Shown here one piece after another: positions 14,365 to 20,987 of a stretch of 36,286 nucleotides of DNA. The DNA is taken from positions 1-36,286 of the IMG/VR virus record IMGVR_UViG_3300042507_003910. One strand, given 5' to 3'. The notes under the pieces are model-generated. The model worked only from the letters and a program-made list of their open reading frames with translations. It made no database searches and was not told where the DNA came from. The position numbers and the translations under genes are program-made. Position 1 is the stretch's first letter; the number at the start of each line of letters is the position of its first letter. Source of the stretch: a virus.

Positions 14365-14560
14365 TTGGCACGCTTCTTGTCTACCAAGGATCGTGCCAGA
14401 AAAAAGCCTTTATAATCAAGGACTTAGAAAAGAAAAAAGTCCTTTAGAATCAAGGACTTAGCGCCGCGAAGCGTACCCGCGCGAAGCGCGAAATGGTAGC
14501 AAAATATTTTTATGGGCACATAAAAATCTTTAATGGGGTGGGCGCCGATTTTACCATAGC
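14365..14560 (+). repeat. 196-bp structured repeat, copy 2
   Basis: Same length and order of elements as the copy at 12881. Differences in the first stem mostly replace Watson-Crick pairs by G-U pairs, so an RNA hairpin is preserved. It contains two GCGAAGC mini-hairpin sequences. Confidence 0.85.
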
Positions 14561-14570
14561 GCGCTATGGG

Positions 14571-14600
14571 TTGTCAATAGTCTTTTTGTACTATTGACAA
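14571..14600. repeat. Hairpin repeat TTGTCAATAGT, copy 1
   Basis: Arms TTGTCAATAGT and ACTATTGACAA flank a T-rich loop. Other copies are at 16143-16172 and 16247-16275. Followed at 14605-14640 by a second stem, CTTTTTAGCG with CGCTAAAAAG. Confidence 0.75.
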
Positions 14601-14679
14601 GCGCTTCTTTTTAGCGTTCGCTAAAAAGACAAAAAGGTCTTAATACCTTGTTAGCGATTTAGCGCTCACAAAAGCTGGA

Positions 14680-14791
14680 AACTGTCAAGCGATTTATATA
14701 CAAATATTTTTGGACGTGGTGAAAAATACGCTTGCATTGTTTGGCCGTTCCTGTAGAATGAACTCATCGAATAACTCACTAAGGAAATGAA
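14680..14791 (+). promoter_or_regulatory. Early promoter module 3
   Basis: Upstream element ACTGTCAAGCGATTTATATA, TTGCAT (14732-14737), 16 bp, TAGAAT (14754-14759), shared leader with AAGGAAATGAA. Confidence 0.85.
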
Positions 14792-15025
14792 ATGAAAGAA
14801 ATTAAAACACGTTATACATGGGCTGAAATTCAGAATGCTATTTTGCGCAATATGGATTATCTTGCAAAAAGTATTGAAGACTCTGAAAAGAAAGGTATGG
14901 GTGAAAATGTTTTAGAGGTTTTAAATAAATACTTAGCACAAGCAAATTCTAATTATAAAGCTAATCAAGAAATGATTAAAGCGGGCGAACCTTGCCCATA
15001 TATTCGCTACGAAATGGAAGGTTAA
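14792..15025 (+). CDS. Small early protein of unknown function, 77 aa
   Basis: MKEIKTRYTWAEIQNAILRN, helical and charged, with AGEPCPYIRYEME near the C-terminus. First gene of the operon of early promoter module 3 (14792-15873, five genes). No recognised domain. Confidence 0.65.
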   Translation: MKEIKTRYTWAEIQNAILRNMDYLAKSIEDSEKKGMGENVLEVLNKYLAQANSNYKANQEMIKAGEPCPYIRYEMEG

Positions 15026-15029
15026 TAAA

Positions 15030-15287
15030 ATGAACAAGTTTACTGATTATAAAAACGTGAAATCCGGTTTCAAAATGCCGATAGAGTTTATCGGTGTATT
15101 ATCTGGCATTATCGGTAGTTTCTCTGTTGCTAATGGTTTGTTTACAATTGGTTATCCTTTATTCACATTGTCGGCATTGCTTCTGCTTTATACCGCATTT
15201 AAACAATCGAATAAAAACCTGATGCTTTTGCAAGCTGTTTTCCTTCTTGCAAATATTAATGGTCTTTATACGTTTTTCTTAAAATGA
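15030..15287 (+). CDS. Small multispanning membrane protein, 85 aa
   Basis: Three hydrophobic segments follow a short polar N-terminus: about 19-35 (EFIGVLSGIIGSFSVAN), 37-57 (FTIGYPLFTLSALLLLYTAF) and 65-84 (LMLLQAVFLLANINGLYTFF). It starts 4 bp after the previous stop. It probably acts in the inner membrane. Superinfection exclusion, transport or membrane remodelling are all possible; nothing in the sequence chooses between them. Confidence 0.65.
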   Translation: MNKFTDYKNVKSGFKMPIEFIGVLSGIIGSFSVANGLFTIGYPLFTLSALLLLYTAFKQSNKNLMLLQAVFLLANINGLYTFFLK

Positions 15288-15322
15288 AACGAATTAAATT
15301 TAAACTTACTAAGGAAAATAAA

Positions 15323-15463
15323 ATGAAACTGCGTCATCCTTCCGCTTATCCAATTTATGAAACTTGGATAACTTCAGATGGAAAAGAGTTTGAATTTTGG
15401 AATCAGGCTCGTTATCACGAGATTGTTTTAAAACTTCGCAAGCTTATTAAGAAAGGAAATTAA
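15323..15463 (+). CDS. Small basic protein, 46 aa
   Basis: ATG at 15323 preceded by the strong leader ACTAAGGAAAATAAA. It reads MKLRHPSAYPIYETWITSDG, then a basic helix ending RKLIKKGN. The next gene begins 1 bp after its stop. The leader resembles those of the operon-first early genes, which supports translation. Confidence 0.6.
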   Translation: MKLRHPSAYPIYETWITSDGKEFEFWNQARYHEIVLKLRKLIKKGN

Positions 15464-15464
15464 A

Positions 15465-15683
15465 ATGCACGAACAAAAAGAACTTGATGCTTTTCTCCCG
15501 GATATTTTCCCTGATGAATTAGATTTAGCTGATGAAGCTAATTGGGAAGATAATACTCTTTTTCTCTCGCTAGAAGAAGCTGGATTAGAAGAAAAAGAAT
15601 TAGAACCTTTTGATTGTATTGGCGCTAGTGAATACAATTACCAATACTGGGATGGTTCATCCTCTGAATTAACGGAGTTTTAA
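15465..15683 (+). CDS. Small strongly acidic protein, 72 aa
   Basis: MHEQKELDAFLPDIFPDELD; about one third of residues are Asp or Glu and very few are basic. Strongly acidic small phage proteins can mimic DNA and block DNA-binding host enzymes, including restriction nucleases; this is a class-level inference, not homology. It has the Shine-Dalgarno AAAGGAAA and couples to the next gene (1-bp gap). Confidence 0.6.
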   Translation: MHEQKELDAFLPDIFPDELDLADEANWEDNTLFLSLEEAGLEEKELEPFDCIGASEYNYQYWDGSSSELTEF

Positions 15684-15684
15684 A

Positions 15685-15873
15685 ATGCTTTTATTAGTAT
15701 CTCAAAATGAAGCTGAAACTTATTATTGCCTTAATGAAAAGCTTGCATTAGAAACTGCAAAATATCATGGGTTTTTTACTAAACCCGGAGATAAAATCTG
15801 TTTAATTGATTTTGAAAGAAATAAATCAATTATTTATGAATTGGGAGATGATCTAATTCCGACTATTTACTAA
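15685..15873 (+). CDS. Small early protein of unknown function, 62 aa
   Basis: MLLLVSQNEAETYYCLNEKL with a compact mixed alpha/beta look (PGDKICLIDFERNKSIIYEL). Last gene of its operon, followed by a terminator. No recognised domain. Confidence 0.6.
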   Translation: MLLLVSQNEAETYYCLNEKLALETAKYHGFFTKPGDKICLIDFERNKSIIYELGDDLIPTIY

Positions 15874-15878
15874 TTAAT

Positions 15879-15902
15879 AACCGCTTGACAAAGCGGTTTT
15901 TT
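15879..15902 (+). terminator. Terminator of the 14792-15873 operon
   Basis: AACCGCTT-GAC-AAAGCGGTT followed by a TTTT run. Confidence 0.85.
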
Positions 15903-15936
15903 ACAGTTCGCTAAAAAGATAAAGAGATCTTAATAT

Positions 15937-16132
15937 CTGGCACGATTCTTGGCCGCCAAGAATCGTGCCAGAAAAAAGCCTTTAGAATCAAGGACTTAGA
16001 AAAGAAAAAAGTCCTTTAGAATCAAGGACTTAGCGCCGCGAAGCGTACCCGCGCGAAGCGCGAAATGGTAGCAAAATATTTTTATGGGCACATAAAAATA
16101 TTTAATGGGGTGGGCGCCGATTTTACCATAGC
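15937..16132 (+). repeat. 196-bp structured repeat, copy 3
   Basis: Same architecture as the copies at 12881 and 14365. Here the first stem is perfect: 16-bp arms CTGGCACGATTCTTGG and complement around a CCG loop. Two GCGAAGC sequences are present. Confidence 0.85.
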
Positions 16133-16142
16133 GCGCTATGGG

Positions 16143-16275
16143 TTGTCAATAGTTTTTTTGTACTATTGACAAGCGCGTCTAACTAGGTTCTAAGCGCGTG
16201 TTGCGTTTTTGCAACAGGCGCCGATTTTACCACGCCCCGGCGGGCGTTGTCAATAGTTTTTTTGTACTATTGACA
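16143..16275. repeat. Hairpin repeats TTGTCAATAGT, copies 2 and 3
   Basis: Copies at 16143-16172 and 16247-16275, separated by a sequence that repeats the GGCGCCGATTTTACCA end of the 196-bp unit (16217-16232). A further stem CTTTTTAGC/GCTAAAAAG follows at about 16281-16304. Confidence 0.75.
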
Positions 16276-16575
16276 GAACTTCTTTTTAGCTAACGCTAAA
16301 AAGACAAAAAGGTCTTAATACCTTGTTAGCGATTTAGGGAAACCGTATAAACAGTTTATACAGTTTTTCTGGCTCACAAAAGCGGGAAACTGTCAAGCGA
16401 TTTATATGCAACTATTTTTCATCTTTTTTGAAAAAAGTGTTGTTTTCTTCTGCGGGAAGCGTATAATTCTTTACATGGACTGAGGCGCAGCAAGAAGCGC
16501 AGCAAGCCTAGCAGGATGCGAGTTTTGACCGCGATTCCGCCTGCTTTCCCTAATGCGCGTCAAGGAGTTGTAAAA
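16276..16575 (+). promoter_or_regulatory. Promoter and leader of the HTH gene
   Basis: Contains stems CTTTTTAGC/GCTAAAAAG and GTATAAAC/GTTTATAC, the conserved element ACTGTCAAGCGATTTATATG (16389-16408), and a promoter TTGTTT (16440-16445), 16 bp, TATAAT (16462-16467). The leader to 16575 is longer and richer in G+C than in the other modules, with two copies of GCAGCAAG, and ends with Shine-Dalgarno AAGGAG. Confidence 0.65.
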
Positions 16576-16980
16576 ATGGCTACCACGAAAACCGCTGTTG
16601 TGAATTATTCCGCTGAACAAACCGTGGAAATGGTTTCTGCTTATGTCGCTAATCCGACAAAAGAAACTGTTGAATTGTTTGCTGCGAAGTTTAATAAATC
16701 AGTTGCTTCGATTCGCGCTAAATTGGTAAAAGAAGGCGTGTATAAGAAAGCGGAATATGTTTCCAAAGCTGGTGAAACTCCGGTAGATAAAGAAAATCTG
16801 GTCGATCAGATTGCCTTGTTTATCCCCGAAGTTTCCGATGAAGCTAATCTTTCCAGCTTGGCGAAGGCCAATAAGAAAGTCTTGAAAGCGATTTTGAAGA
16901 CTGTTTCTGAATTGTCGGCTTTTAAAGAAAAAGCAATGGAAACTTTCGAGCAGTCGGCTGAAAATCTGGAAACTGAATGA
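16576..16980 (+). CDS. Helix-turn-helix DNA-binding protein, 134 aa
   Basis: The ATG at 16576 is chosen for its Shine-Dalgarno AAGGAG; an ATG 60 bp upstream has none. The core (about 10-105) contains an HTH-like part, LFAAKFNKSVASIRAKLVKE, then GVYKKAEYVSKAGETPV and a helical segment with LAKANKKVLKAILK. The gene at 31860-32189 encodes a clear paralogue with the same order of motifs. Similar small proteins occur in other large phages and are presumed transcription regulators. It has its own promoter and more G+C-rich codons than its neighbours. Confidence 0.7.
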   Translation: MATTKTAVVNYSAEQTVEMVSAYVANPTKETVELFAAKFNKSVASIRAKLVKEGVYKKAEYVSKAGETPVDKENLVDQIALFIPEVSDEANLSSLAKANKKVLKAILKTVSELSAFKEKAMETFEQSAENLETE

Positions 16981-16991
16981 TCTTTTCAAAT

Positions 16992-17012
16992 CGCCTAGCA
17001 ATAGGCGGTTTT
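16992..17012 (+). terminator. Terminator after the HTH gene
   Basis: CGCCTA-GCAA-TAGGCG followed by GTTTT, identical in core to the one at 13489-13510. The 40-bp leader after it is also duplicated. Confidence 0.8.
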
Positions 17013-17049
17013 ATAAAGATTATTTGAATTAACTTAAAAGGAAAATGAA

Positions 17050-17526
17050 ATGATTACTGAATTGAAAATCTTTGATCTTGATGGTTGCATTATTGATTCG
17101 CTGCATAGGTATCGGACTATTGCAGAAAATGGAATTGAAAAAATTGACCTTGATTATTGGCGTGAAAATGAAAAATTCGCTTGTCGTGATTCGTTTCTTC
17201 CAGCTTTCTATTCTGAGTATTTGCCTGCAATTGATAATCCTGAGTGTTTGGTTATTGTAGCAACTGCTAGAGTTTTAAATAATCCTGATAAGATGTTTTT
17301 GTCTTATCATATGCCTAAGCCTGATTTTATTATTAGTCGTCCTAATGGTTCAAGCGTTAGCGGCGGTAAATTGAAAGTTTCTGGTATTCGTAAATTGATG
17401 AATCTCCGGCAATTTGCGAATGTGAATAAAATCACGGTATATGAGGATAATATGACTTATCTGAAATATATCTGCGACAATCTGGAATGTAACGGCGTTT
17501 ATATTCCTAGCAAACAAGGTCATTAA
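17050..17526 (+). CDS. HAD-superfamily phosphatase, 158 aa
   Basis: The HAD motifs are in order: FDLDG with nucleophile Asp9 and acid Asp11, motif II VIVATAR with Thr72, a lysine in GGKLK (107-109), and motif III VYEDN (Glu132/Asp133). Such small phage HAD proteins act as nucleotide or polynucleotide 3'-phosphatases. With the P-loop kinase at 24176 it could form a split kinase-phosphatase, but the two are far apart. Shine-Dalgarno AAAAGGAAAA. Confidence 0.8.
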   Translation: MITELKIFDLDGCIIDSLHRYRTIAENGIEKIDLDYWRENEKFACRDSFLPAFYSEYLPAIDNPECLVIVATARVLNNPDKMFLSYHMPKPDFIISRPNGSSVSGGKLKVSGIRKLMNLRQFANVNKITVYEDNMTYLKYICDNLECNGVYIPSKQGH

Positions 17527-17527
17527 A

Positions 17528-17668
17528 ATGGAAAATTTTCTATTTAAGCGATATGCAGTAATTCACGCTTTTATAATTCTTACATTATTCACTTGTTTAA
17601 TTCTACCTTTTGGTCTTATTTTCCCTGATGCGGTTAATAAGATATTCGATAAATTAATTAAAGGTTAA
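17528..17668 (+). CDS. Tiny membrane protein, 46 aa
   Basis: ATG at 17528, 1 bp after the previous stop: MENFLFKRYAVIHAFIILTL and a continuing hydrophobic stretch to about residue 31, then a basic tail (KIFDKLIKG). One membrane helix. The next gene starts 2 bp after its stop. Function unknown. Confidence 0.55.
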   Translation: MENFLFKRYAVIHAFIILTLFTCLILPFGLIFPDAVNKIFDKLIKG

Positions 17669-17670
17669 AA

Positions 17671-18372
17671 ATGGCTAAAAAACAATACTTTCTAATTCTC
17701 GATTCTGAAAGCACAATCGAAAATACCGTTGCAGATATTGGAATTGTAATTGCCGATAAACAAGGCAATATTGTTAAAGAAATGGGCGTTTTAATTAAAG
17801 GCGAATTTGATGCAAAAAGCCTTTTCTTTGATGTTCATTCTAAAGATGAAATCTGGACTAAAGCCGGACTGGAAAAACGGCAAGCAAATTATGTTAATAT
17901 GCTGAATAACGGACAACGAATGATTGCAAGCGTGAATGCAGTTAATCGCTGGCTCGACCAAGCATTTTATCAATATCAGCCTGTTTTAACTGCATTTAAT
18001 CTAGCATTTGATCTTGATAAATGCCAGAATACAGGAATTGATTTAACAAAGTTTATTGATCGTTTTTGTTTGTGGAATGCGTCATACGGTCACTTTGCAA
18101 ATACAAAGGAGTTTAAGCGTTTTGTTTTAAATAATCACCTGTTTAATGCTCCAACTAAACATGGCAATATGACTTATAAAACTAATGCTGAAGTAATGGC
18201 GAGTTTTCTAAATAATGAAATGCTCCCGCCTGAACCGCATACGGCATTAGAGGATGCAAAGTTTTATGAATTGCCGATTTTAAAAGCCATTGTAAAGAAA
18301 AGTAAATGGCGAGATAAAATCAAACCGTATAATTGGCGAGATTGTCAAGTTAAGGATAATTTCACAGTTTAA
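17671..18372 (+). CDS. DnaQ-like 3'-5' exonuclease, DEDDh type, 233 aa
   Basis: Exo I is LDSES with Asp11 and Glu13, Exo II is FNLAFDLDK with Asp114, and Exo III is PHTALEDAKFYELP with His190 and Asp195, giving the DEDDh set of RNase T and DNA polymerase III epsilon relatives. It probably degrades single-stranded DNA or RNA. There is no polymerase domain. It lies in the early block after the HAD gene, suggesting a nucleic-acid processing or degradation role early in infection. Confidence 0.8.
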   Translation: MAKKQYFLILDSESTIENTVADIGIVIADKQGNIVKEMGVLIKGEFDAKSLFFDVHSKDEIWTKAGLEKRQANYVNMLNNGQRMIASVNAVNRWLDQAFYQYQPVLTAFNLAFDLDKCQNTGIDLTKFIDRFCLWNASYGHFANTKEFKRFVLNNHLFNAPTKHGNMTYKTNAEVMASFLNNEMLPPEPHTALEDAKFYELPILKAIVKKSKWRDKIKPYNWRDCQVKDNFTV

Positions 18373-18379
18373 TTTAAAT

Positions 18380-18401
18380 CCCGGCTTTTGCCGGGTATTT
18401 T
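18380..18401 (+). terminator. Terminator after the exonuclease gene
   Basis: CCCGGC-TTTT-GCCGGG followed by TATTTT. Confidence 0.8.
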
Positions 18402-18416
18402 AGAAAAGGATTTAAA

Positions 18417-18665
18417 ATGAAATTCGCTCATAATGGTAAATCGGTTGCTTGCGGTCAATGGACTTCTAAAATGAAAACACATTTTATGGTTTCTGTTGCT
18501 CATTGTTCTGATAATGATAAATTTAATAAAGCACGCGGGAAAGCACTTGCATTTAGTCGAATGGAGGATGGTTATTCCATTGTATTACCTGCTAAAGAAA
18601 GTGTTTGGGGAATTGAAGCAACTCTAAAAGAAAATCTTTTAGAGTTTCTAAATGTTAATTGTTAA
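18417..18665 (+). CDS. Small early protein of unknown function, 82 aa
   Basis: MKFAHNGKSVACGQWTSKMK, a basic N-terminal half and ATLKENLLEFLNVNC at the end. Shine-Dalgarno AAAAGGA 7 bp upstream. It sits between two terminators, so it is expressed by read-through or from an unseen promoter. No recognised domain. Confidence 0.6.
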   Translation: MKFAHNGKSVACGQWTSKMKTHFMVSVAHCSDNDKFNKARGKALAFSRMEDGYSIVLPAKESVWGIEATLKENLLEFLNVNC

Positions 18666-18673
18666 TTATATTT

Positions 18674-18704
18674 AAAGCGGATATTTATACCCGCTTTTAT
18701 TTTG
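18674..18704 (+). terminator. Terminator ending the plus-strand early block
   Basis: AAAGCGG, a 10-nt loop, CCGCTTT and ATTTT. Confidence 0.75.
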
Positions 18705-18743
18705 CCTGCTCAATCGATAAAAAGACCTTTTTGTCCTTTTAGC

Positions 18744-18757
18744 GTTCCACGTGGAAC
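18744..18757. promoter_or_regulatory. parS-like palindrome GTTCCACGTGGAAC
   Basis: A perfect 14-bp palindrome that fits the bacterial chromosomal parS core GTTNCACGTGNAAC bound by ParB. It lies in a non-coding region. A match of this length to a fixed consensus is very unlikely by chance in 36 kb. Binding is inferred; no parA or parB gene is visible in the window. Confidence 0.6.
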
Positions 18758-18870
18758 ACGTCGCTGGGTCTGCTAGGAAATCTGTTTATAATCATGGACT
18801 TAGCGAACGTACCGAGAGGCTAGAGAAATTCGTTTAAAATCATACACTTACAGAACACGCCCAGCCGCGG

Positions 18871-18955
18871 TCACAAAAAAGCCTTTAAAATCAACGACTT
18901 ACGACGGAAAAAAAGCCTTTAAAATCAAGGACTTGGCGCCCCGTAGGGTACCCGA
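18871..18955 (+). repeat. Degenerate partial copy of the 196-bp repeat
   Basis: AAAAAAGCCTTTAAAATCAA followed by GACTTA occurs twice, then GGCGCCCCGTAGGGTACCCG, matching the middle of the 196-bp repeat but without its AT-rich stem. A related motif, AATCATGGACTTAGCG, lies at about 18790-18806. Confidence 0.6.
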
Positions 18956-19077
18956 CCCCAAATTGCAAAGCAAGGGCAAATTTTTTTATGACCCTATAAG
19001 CCAAATTTATACCCGACATTCAGATCCACATATCCGCTTTAACCCGGATATTAAGACCTTTTTGTCCGATTTGGGGT

Positions 19078-19127
19078 CAAACGCGAATGATTCTCATTTC
19101 GGCCCCCAAACGCGAATGATTCTCATT
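19078..19127. repeat. 21-bp direct repeat pair
   Basis: CAAACGCGAATGATTCTCAT plus T at 19078-19098 and again at 19107-19127, with a period of 29 bp. Confidence 0.85.
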
Positions 19128-19565
19128 ATCAAGCGAGGTCGCGACCTGCGCCTTAGTGCAAAGTCGAAATTCGAAACGTTTTGCGCCGAGTGCTAAGTCG
19201 AAAAGCGATTCAAGTTGAGAATTCTGCGCCCGCCAGTGAAAAACCGATTCAAGTTCAAAATTTGTGCGGTCTGCGCCCATTATACTAAAGAACCCGAGGC
19301 ATTGTCAAGATCAAATTTATTCTTCTTACCCCAAATTGATGAAATTATGACAAATTGCGAGCAAAACCGAGAATAATAGACAATTTCAACGATTTGGGGT
19401 CAATTAGTGAGATTTCGAAGGATTTTGGCACTTTTTACGATTTGGGGTTGGTTCAAACGTATAATTTTAGCGCTTTTTACGGTTTGGGGTAAGAAAATTT
19501 TACACTTGAAAATCTGAGGTGCTACCCCAAATTGTGGCATTCGTAATGAATTGATTTCATTAGAC

Positions 19566-19592
19566 GTAAAAAAGCCCCATTTAAGGGGCTAT
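19566..19592 (-). terminator. Terminator ending the minus-strand metabolic module
   Basis: On the minus strand AGCCCC-TTAAAT-GGGGCT is followed by TTTTTTACG, just after the stop at 19596. Confidence 0.85.
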
Positions 19593-19595
19593 TTG

Positions 19596-19754
19596 TTAAA
19601 AAGGAGCTTCTACATCACAACTATACTTTTCTGACTTTATATACTGATAGCCATATTTGAAAAAATCCTTCAATTTCTTATAAGCATTATAGTTTAAGTA
19701 AGGAAATAACTCCTTAAAGGCATCCCATTCAGGGTCTAAAGATGGATTAATCAT
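19596..19754 (-). CDS. Small protein of unknown function, 52 aa
   Basis: ATG at 19754 in an ATGA overlap with the upstream gene: MINPSLDPEWDAFKELFPYL, then a basic aromatic part and an acidic end (CDVEAPF). A terminator follows 4 bp after the stop. The overlap and terminator support a real gene; function unknown. Confidence 0.6.
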   Translation of the reverse strand: MINPSLDPEWDAFKELFPYLNYNAYKKLKDFFKYGYQYIKSEKYSCDVEAPF

Positions 19755-20605
19755 AGTCCGAAGCCTATACCCATATCCCTTATTGGAAACCCTTGAACGC
19801 TAGTTAGCTCTTCTAGGGGCTTGGCAGGTTTATCCCAATCTAGTAGATTTGTGATCATATTTGGATGCCTAATTTTGGGGTCAAAAATCCAGGTTTGAGT
19901 AAGCATACACCAATAAAATTTAGTAAGCAGACTATTACCTAAAGGATGAGTACCTCCGTGACGTTTAATACCTGTATAAGCAGTTGAACTGATATTGCCC
20001 TCTTGCGTTGCATACTCTCTAAACTCTAACTGAGTATCAAAATCAAATACATCTATAGGGTCATAAACTTTTGGTAACTCATACCCCATAGAGTCGGCGT
20101 ATTCTTGGTCTCCCACCTCAGAGTCTGAATTAGGTAAGTCTGGTTTTCTAGGATTAATTAATCCTTTGAGGTAGTTAGTTACTCTAGTAATATCTTTTAA
20201 CTGGTTACCCATAATAGCACTAGTCATGAAGTCGTGATTTAACTTCCAATTTTTGTACTCTACCCCAAATTGTTCTTTATAGGCAAGTAATACTATAGGT
20301 ACAGCAGCAGAATACTGTGGATATAAAGTCTGAGTCATCTTCTTAGGTAAAAGATCAGAACGACTATATTTCGCTAGAATAGTGTAGATTAACTGAAGAT
20401 GTTTTGTAGTGATAATCTCACCATTATGTTCTCCTAGAGTTAATGGTTCTAGCAATTCTTCATACAACTTATCAAGACTGAAAGTCTTTGGTTTTAACAT
20501 AGCAATTACTGGTCTAATATGACTTAGCCAGTGTGGGTCTTCTGTCCTAATTAACGCGGGATCCTCGTTGGCGCGTTGTAAAAAAGACAATGATAGTGAT
20601 TTCAA
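19751..20605 (-). CDS. Hypothetical phage protein, 284 aa
   Basis: Begins with a TTG at 20605 preceded by CAGGAG (MKSLSLSFLQRANEDPALIR). The first two thirds are helical, with a central charged, flexible stretch (NPRKPDLPNSDSEVGDQEYA) and a C-terminal part rich in Trp, Pro and Asp. No recognised domain, signal or membrane segment. It is the last sizeable gene of the leftward metabolic module and is coupled to a 52-aa ORF. It is too large to be noise, but I cannot assign it. Confidence 0.6.
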   Translation of the reverse strand: MKSLSLSFLQRANEDPALIRTEDPHWLSHIRPVIAMLKPKTFSLDKLYEELLEPLTLGEHNGEIITTKHLQLIYTILAKYSRSDLLPKKMTQTLYPQYSAAVPIVLLAYKEQFGVEYKNWKLNHDFMTSAIMGNQLKDITRVTNYLKGLINPRKPDLPNSDSEVGDQEYADSMGYELPKVYDPIDVFDFDTQLEFREYATQEGNISSTAYTGIKRHGGTHPLGNSLLTKFYWCMLTQTWIFDPKIRHPNMITNLLDWDKPAKPLEELTSVQGFPIRDMGIGFGL

Positions 20606-20846
20606 GTTATTCTCCTGAATTTGAAACCTAGTTATTATAAATTTAACTCCACTAGAAATATAACCGAAATCCTAGTAAGTTCTTGACCCCAAATTGAAAA
20701 AATTCCACTAGAAAAGCGGCGACTATCCTGCGGGCTTGTTCGTTTAATTCACATTAAAATCAGAGTTTCCAATCCACAAAATGCACGTAAAATTTTCTTT
20801 TATTTTTTACATTTTTAAAGACGTAATTCTCCTCTTGGACTGTTCA

Positions 20847-20931
20847 AGTTTGCCCGTAAGGTTAAATTGTATCTAAGATCCCTGTCCCCAAGCGGGGTAG
20901 GAATCTTATTAACTAACCTTACGGCTAAACT
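20847..20931 (-). ncRNA. Candidate long RNA hairpin
   Basis: Outer arms AGTTT/AAACT, then perfect 11-bp arms CCGTAAGGTTA (20854-20864) and complement (20914-20924). Inside is a second stem AAGAT-CCT-CCCC with GGGG-AGG-ATCTT around an AAGC loop. A TATAAT lies upstream on the minus strand at 20959-20964. There is no ORF from 20606 to 21028. The nested perfect stems argue for a folded RNA element, perhaps an attenuator or processed small RNA. Confidence 0.45.
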
Positions 20932-20958
20932 TTTAAATTCGCTACATAATATACAATT

Positions 20959-20987
20959 ATTATACCGGAAATAAAAAATATTTACCA
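20959..20987 (-). promoter_or_regulatory. Possible promoter upstream of the 20.85-kb hairpin
   Basis: TATAAT (20959-20964) with a poor -35 TGGTAA at 17-bp spacing (20982-20987). Confidence 0.4.

Larger units (their letters stand above)
18706..19565. other. Non-coding block between convergent modules, possible origin or control region
   Basis: About 860 bp without a convincing gene. It holds the parS-like site, the degenerate repeat, 21-bp direct repeats at 19078-19098 and 19107-19127 (CAAACGCGAATGATTCTCAT), and paired shorter repeats (CGATTCAAGTT and CTGCGCCC at 19205-19280). Eight copies of CCCCAAA or its complement lie at 18956-19531. Iterated short repeats between convergent gene blocks are usual in replication origins. 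I see no matching initiator gene. Confidence 0.45.

Noticed and set aside
12881-16132. CRISPR array, suggested by repeated units
   Set aside because: Units are 196 bp, separated by genes, and have no regular spacers.
18933-19196. An 87-codon plus-strand frame in the 18.7-19.6 kb region
   Set aside because: It lies across repeated non-coding elements, has no ribosome-binding site, and its composition is unlike the neighbouring genes.
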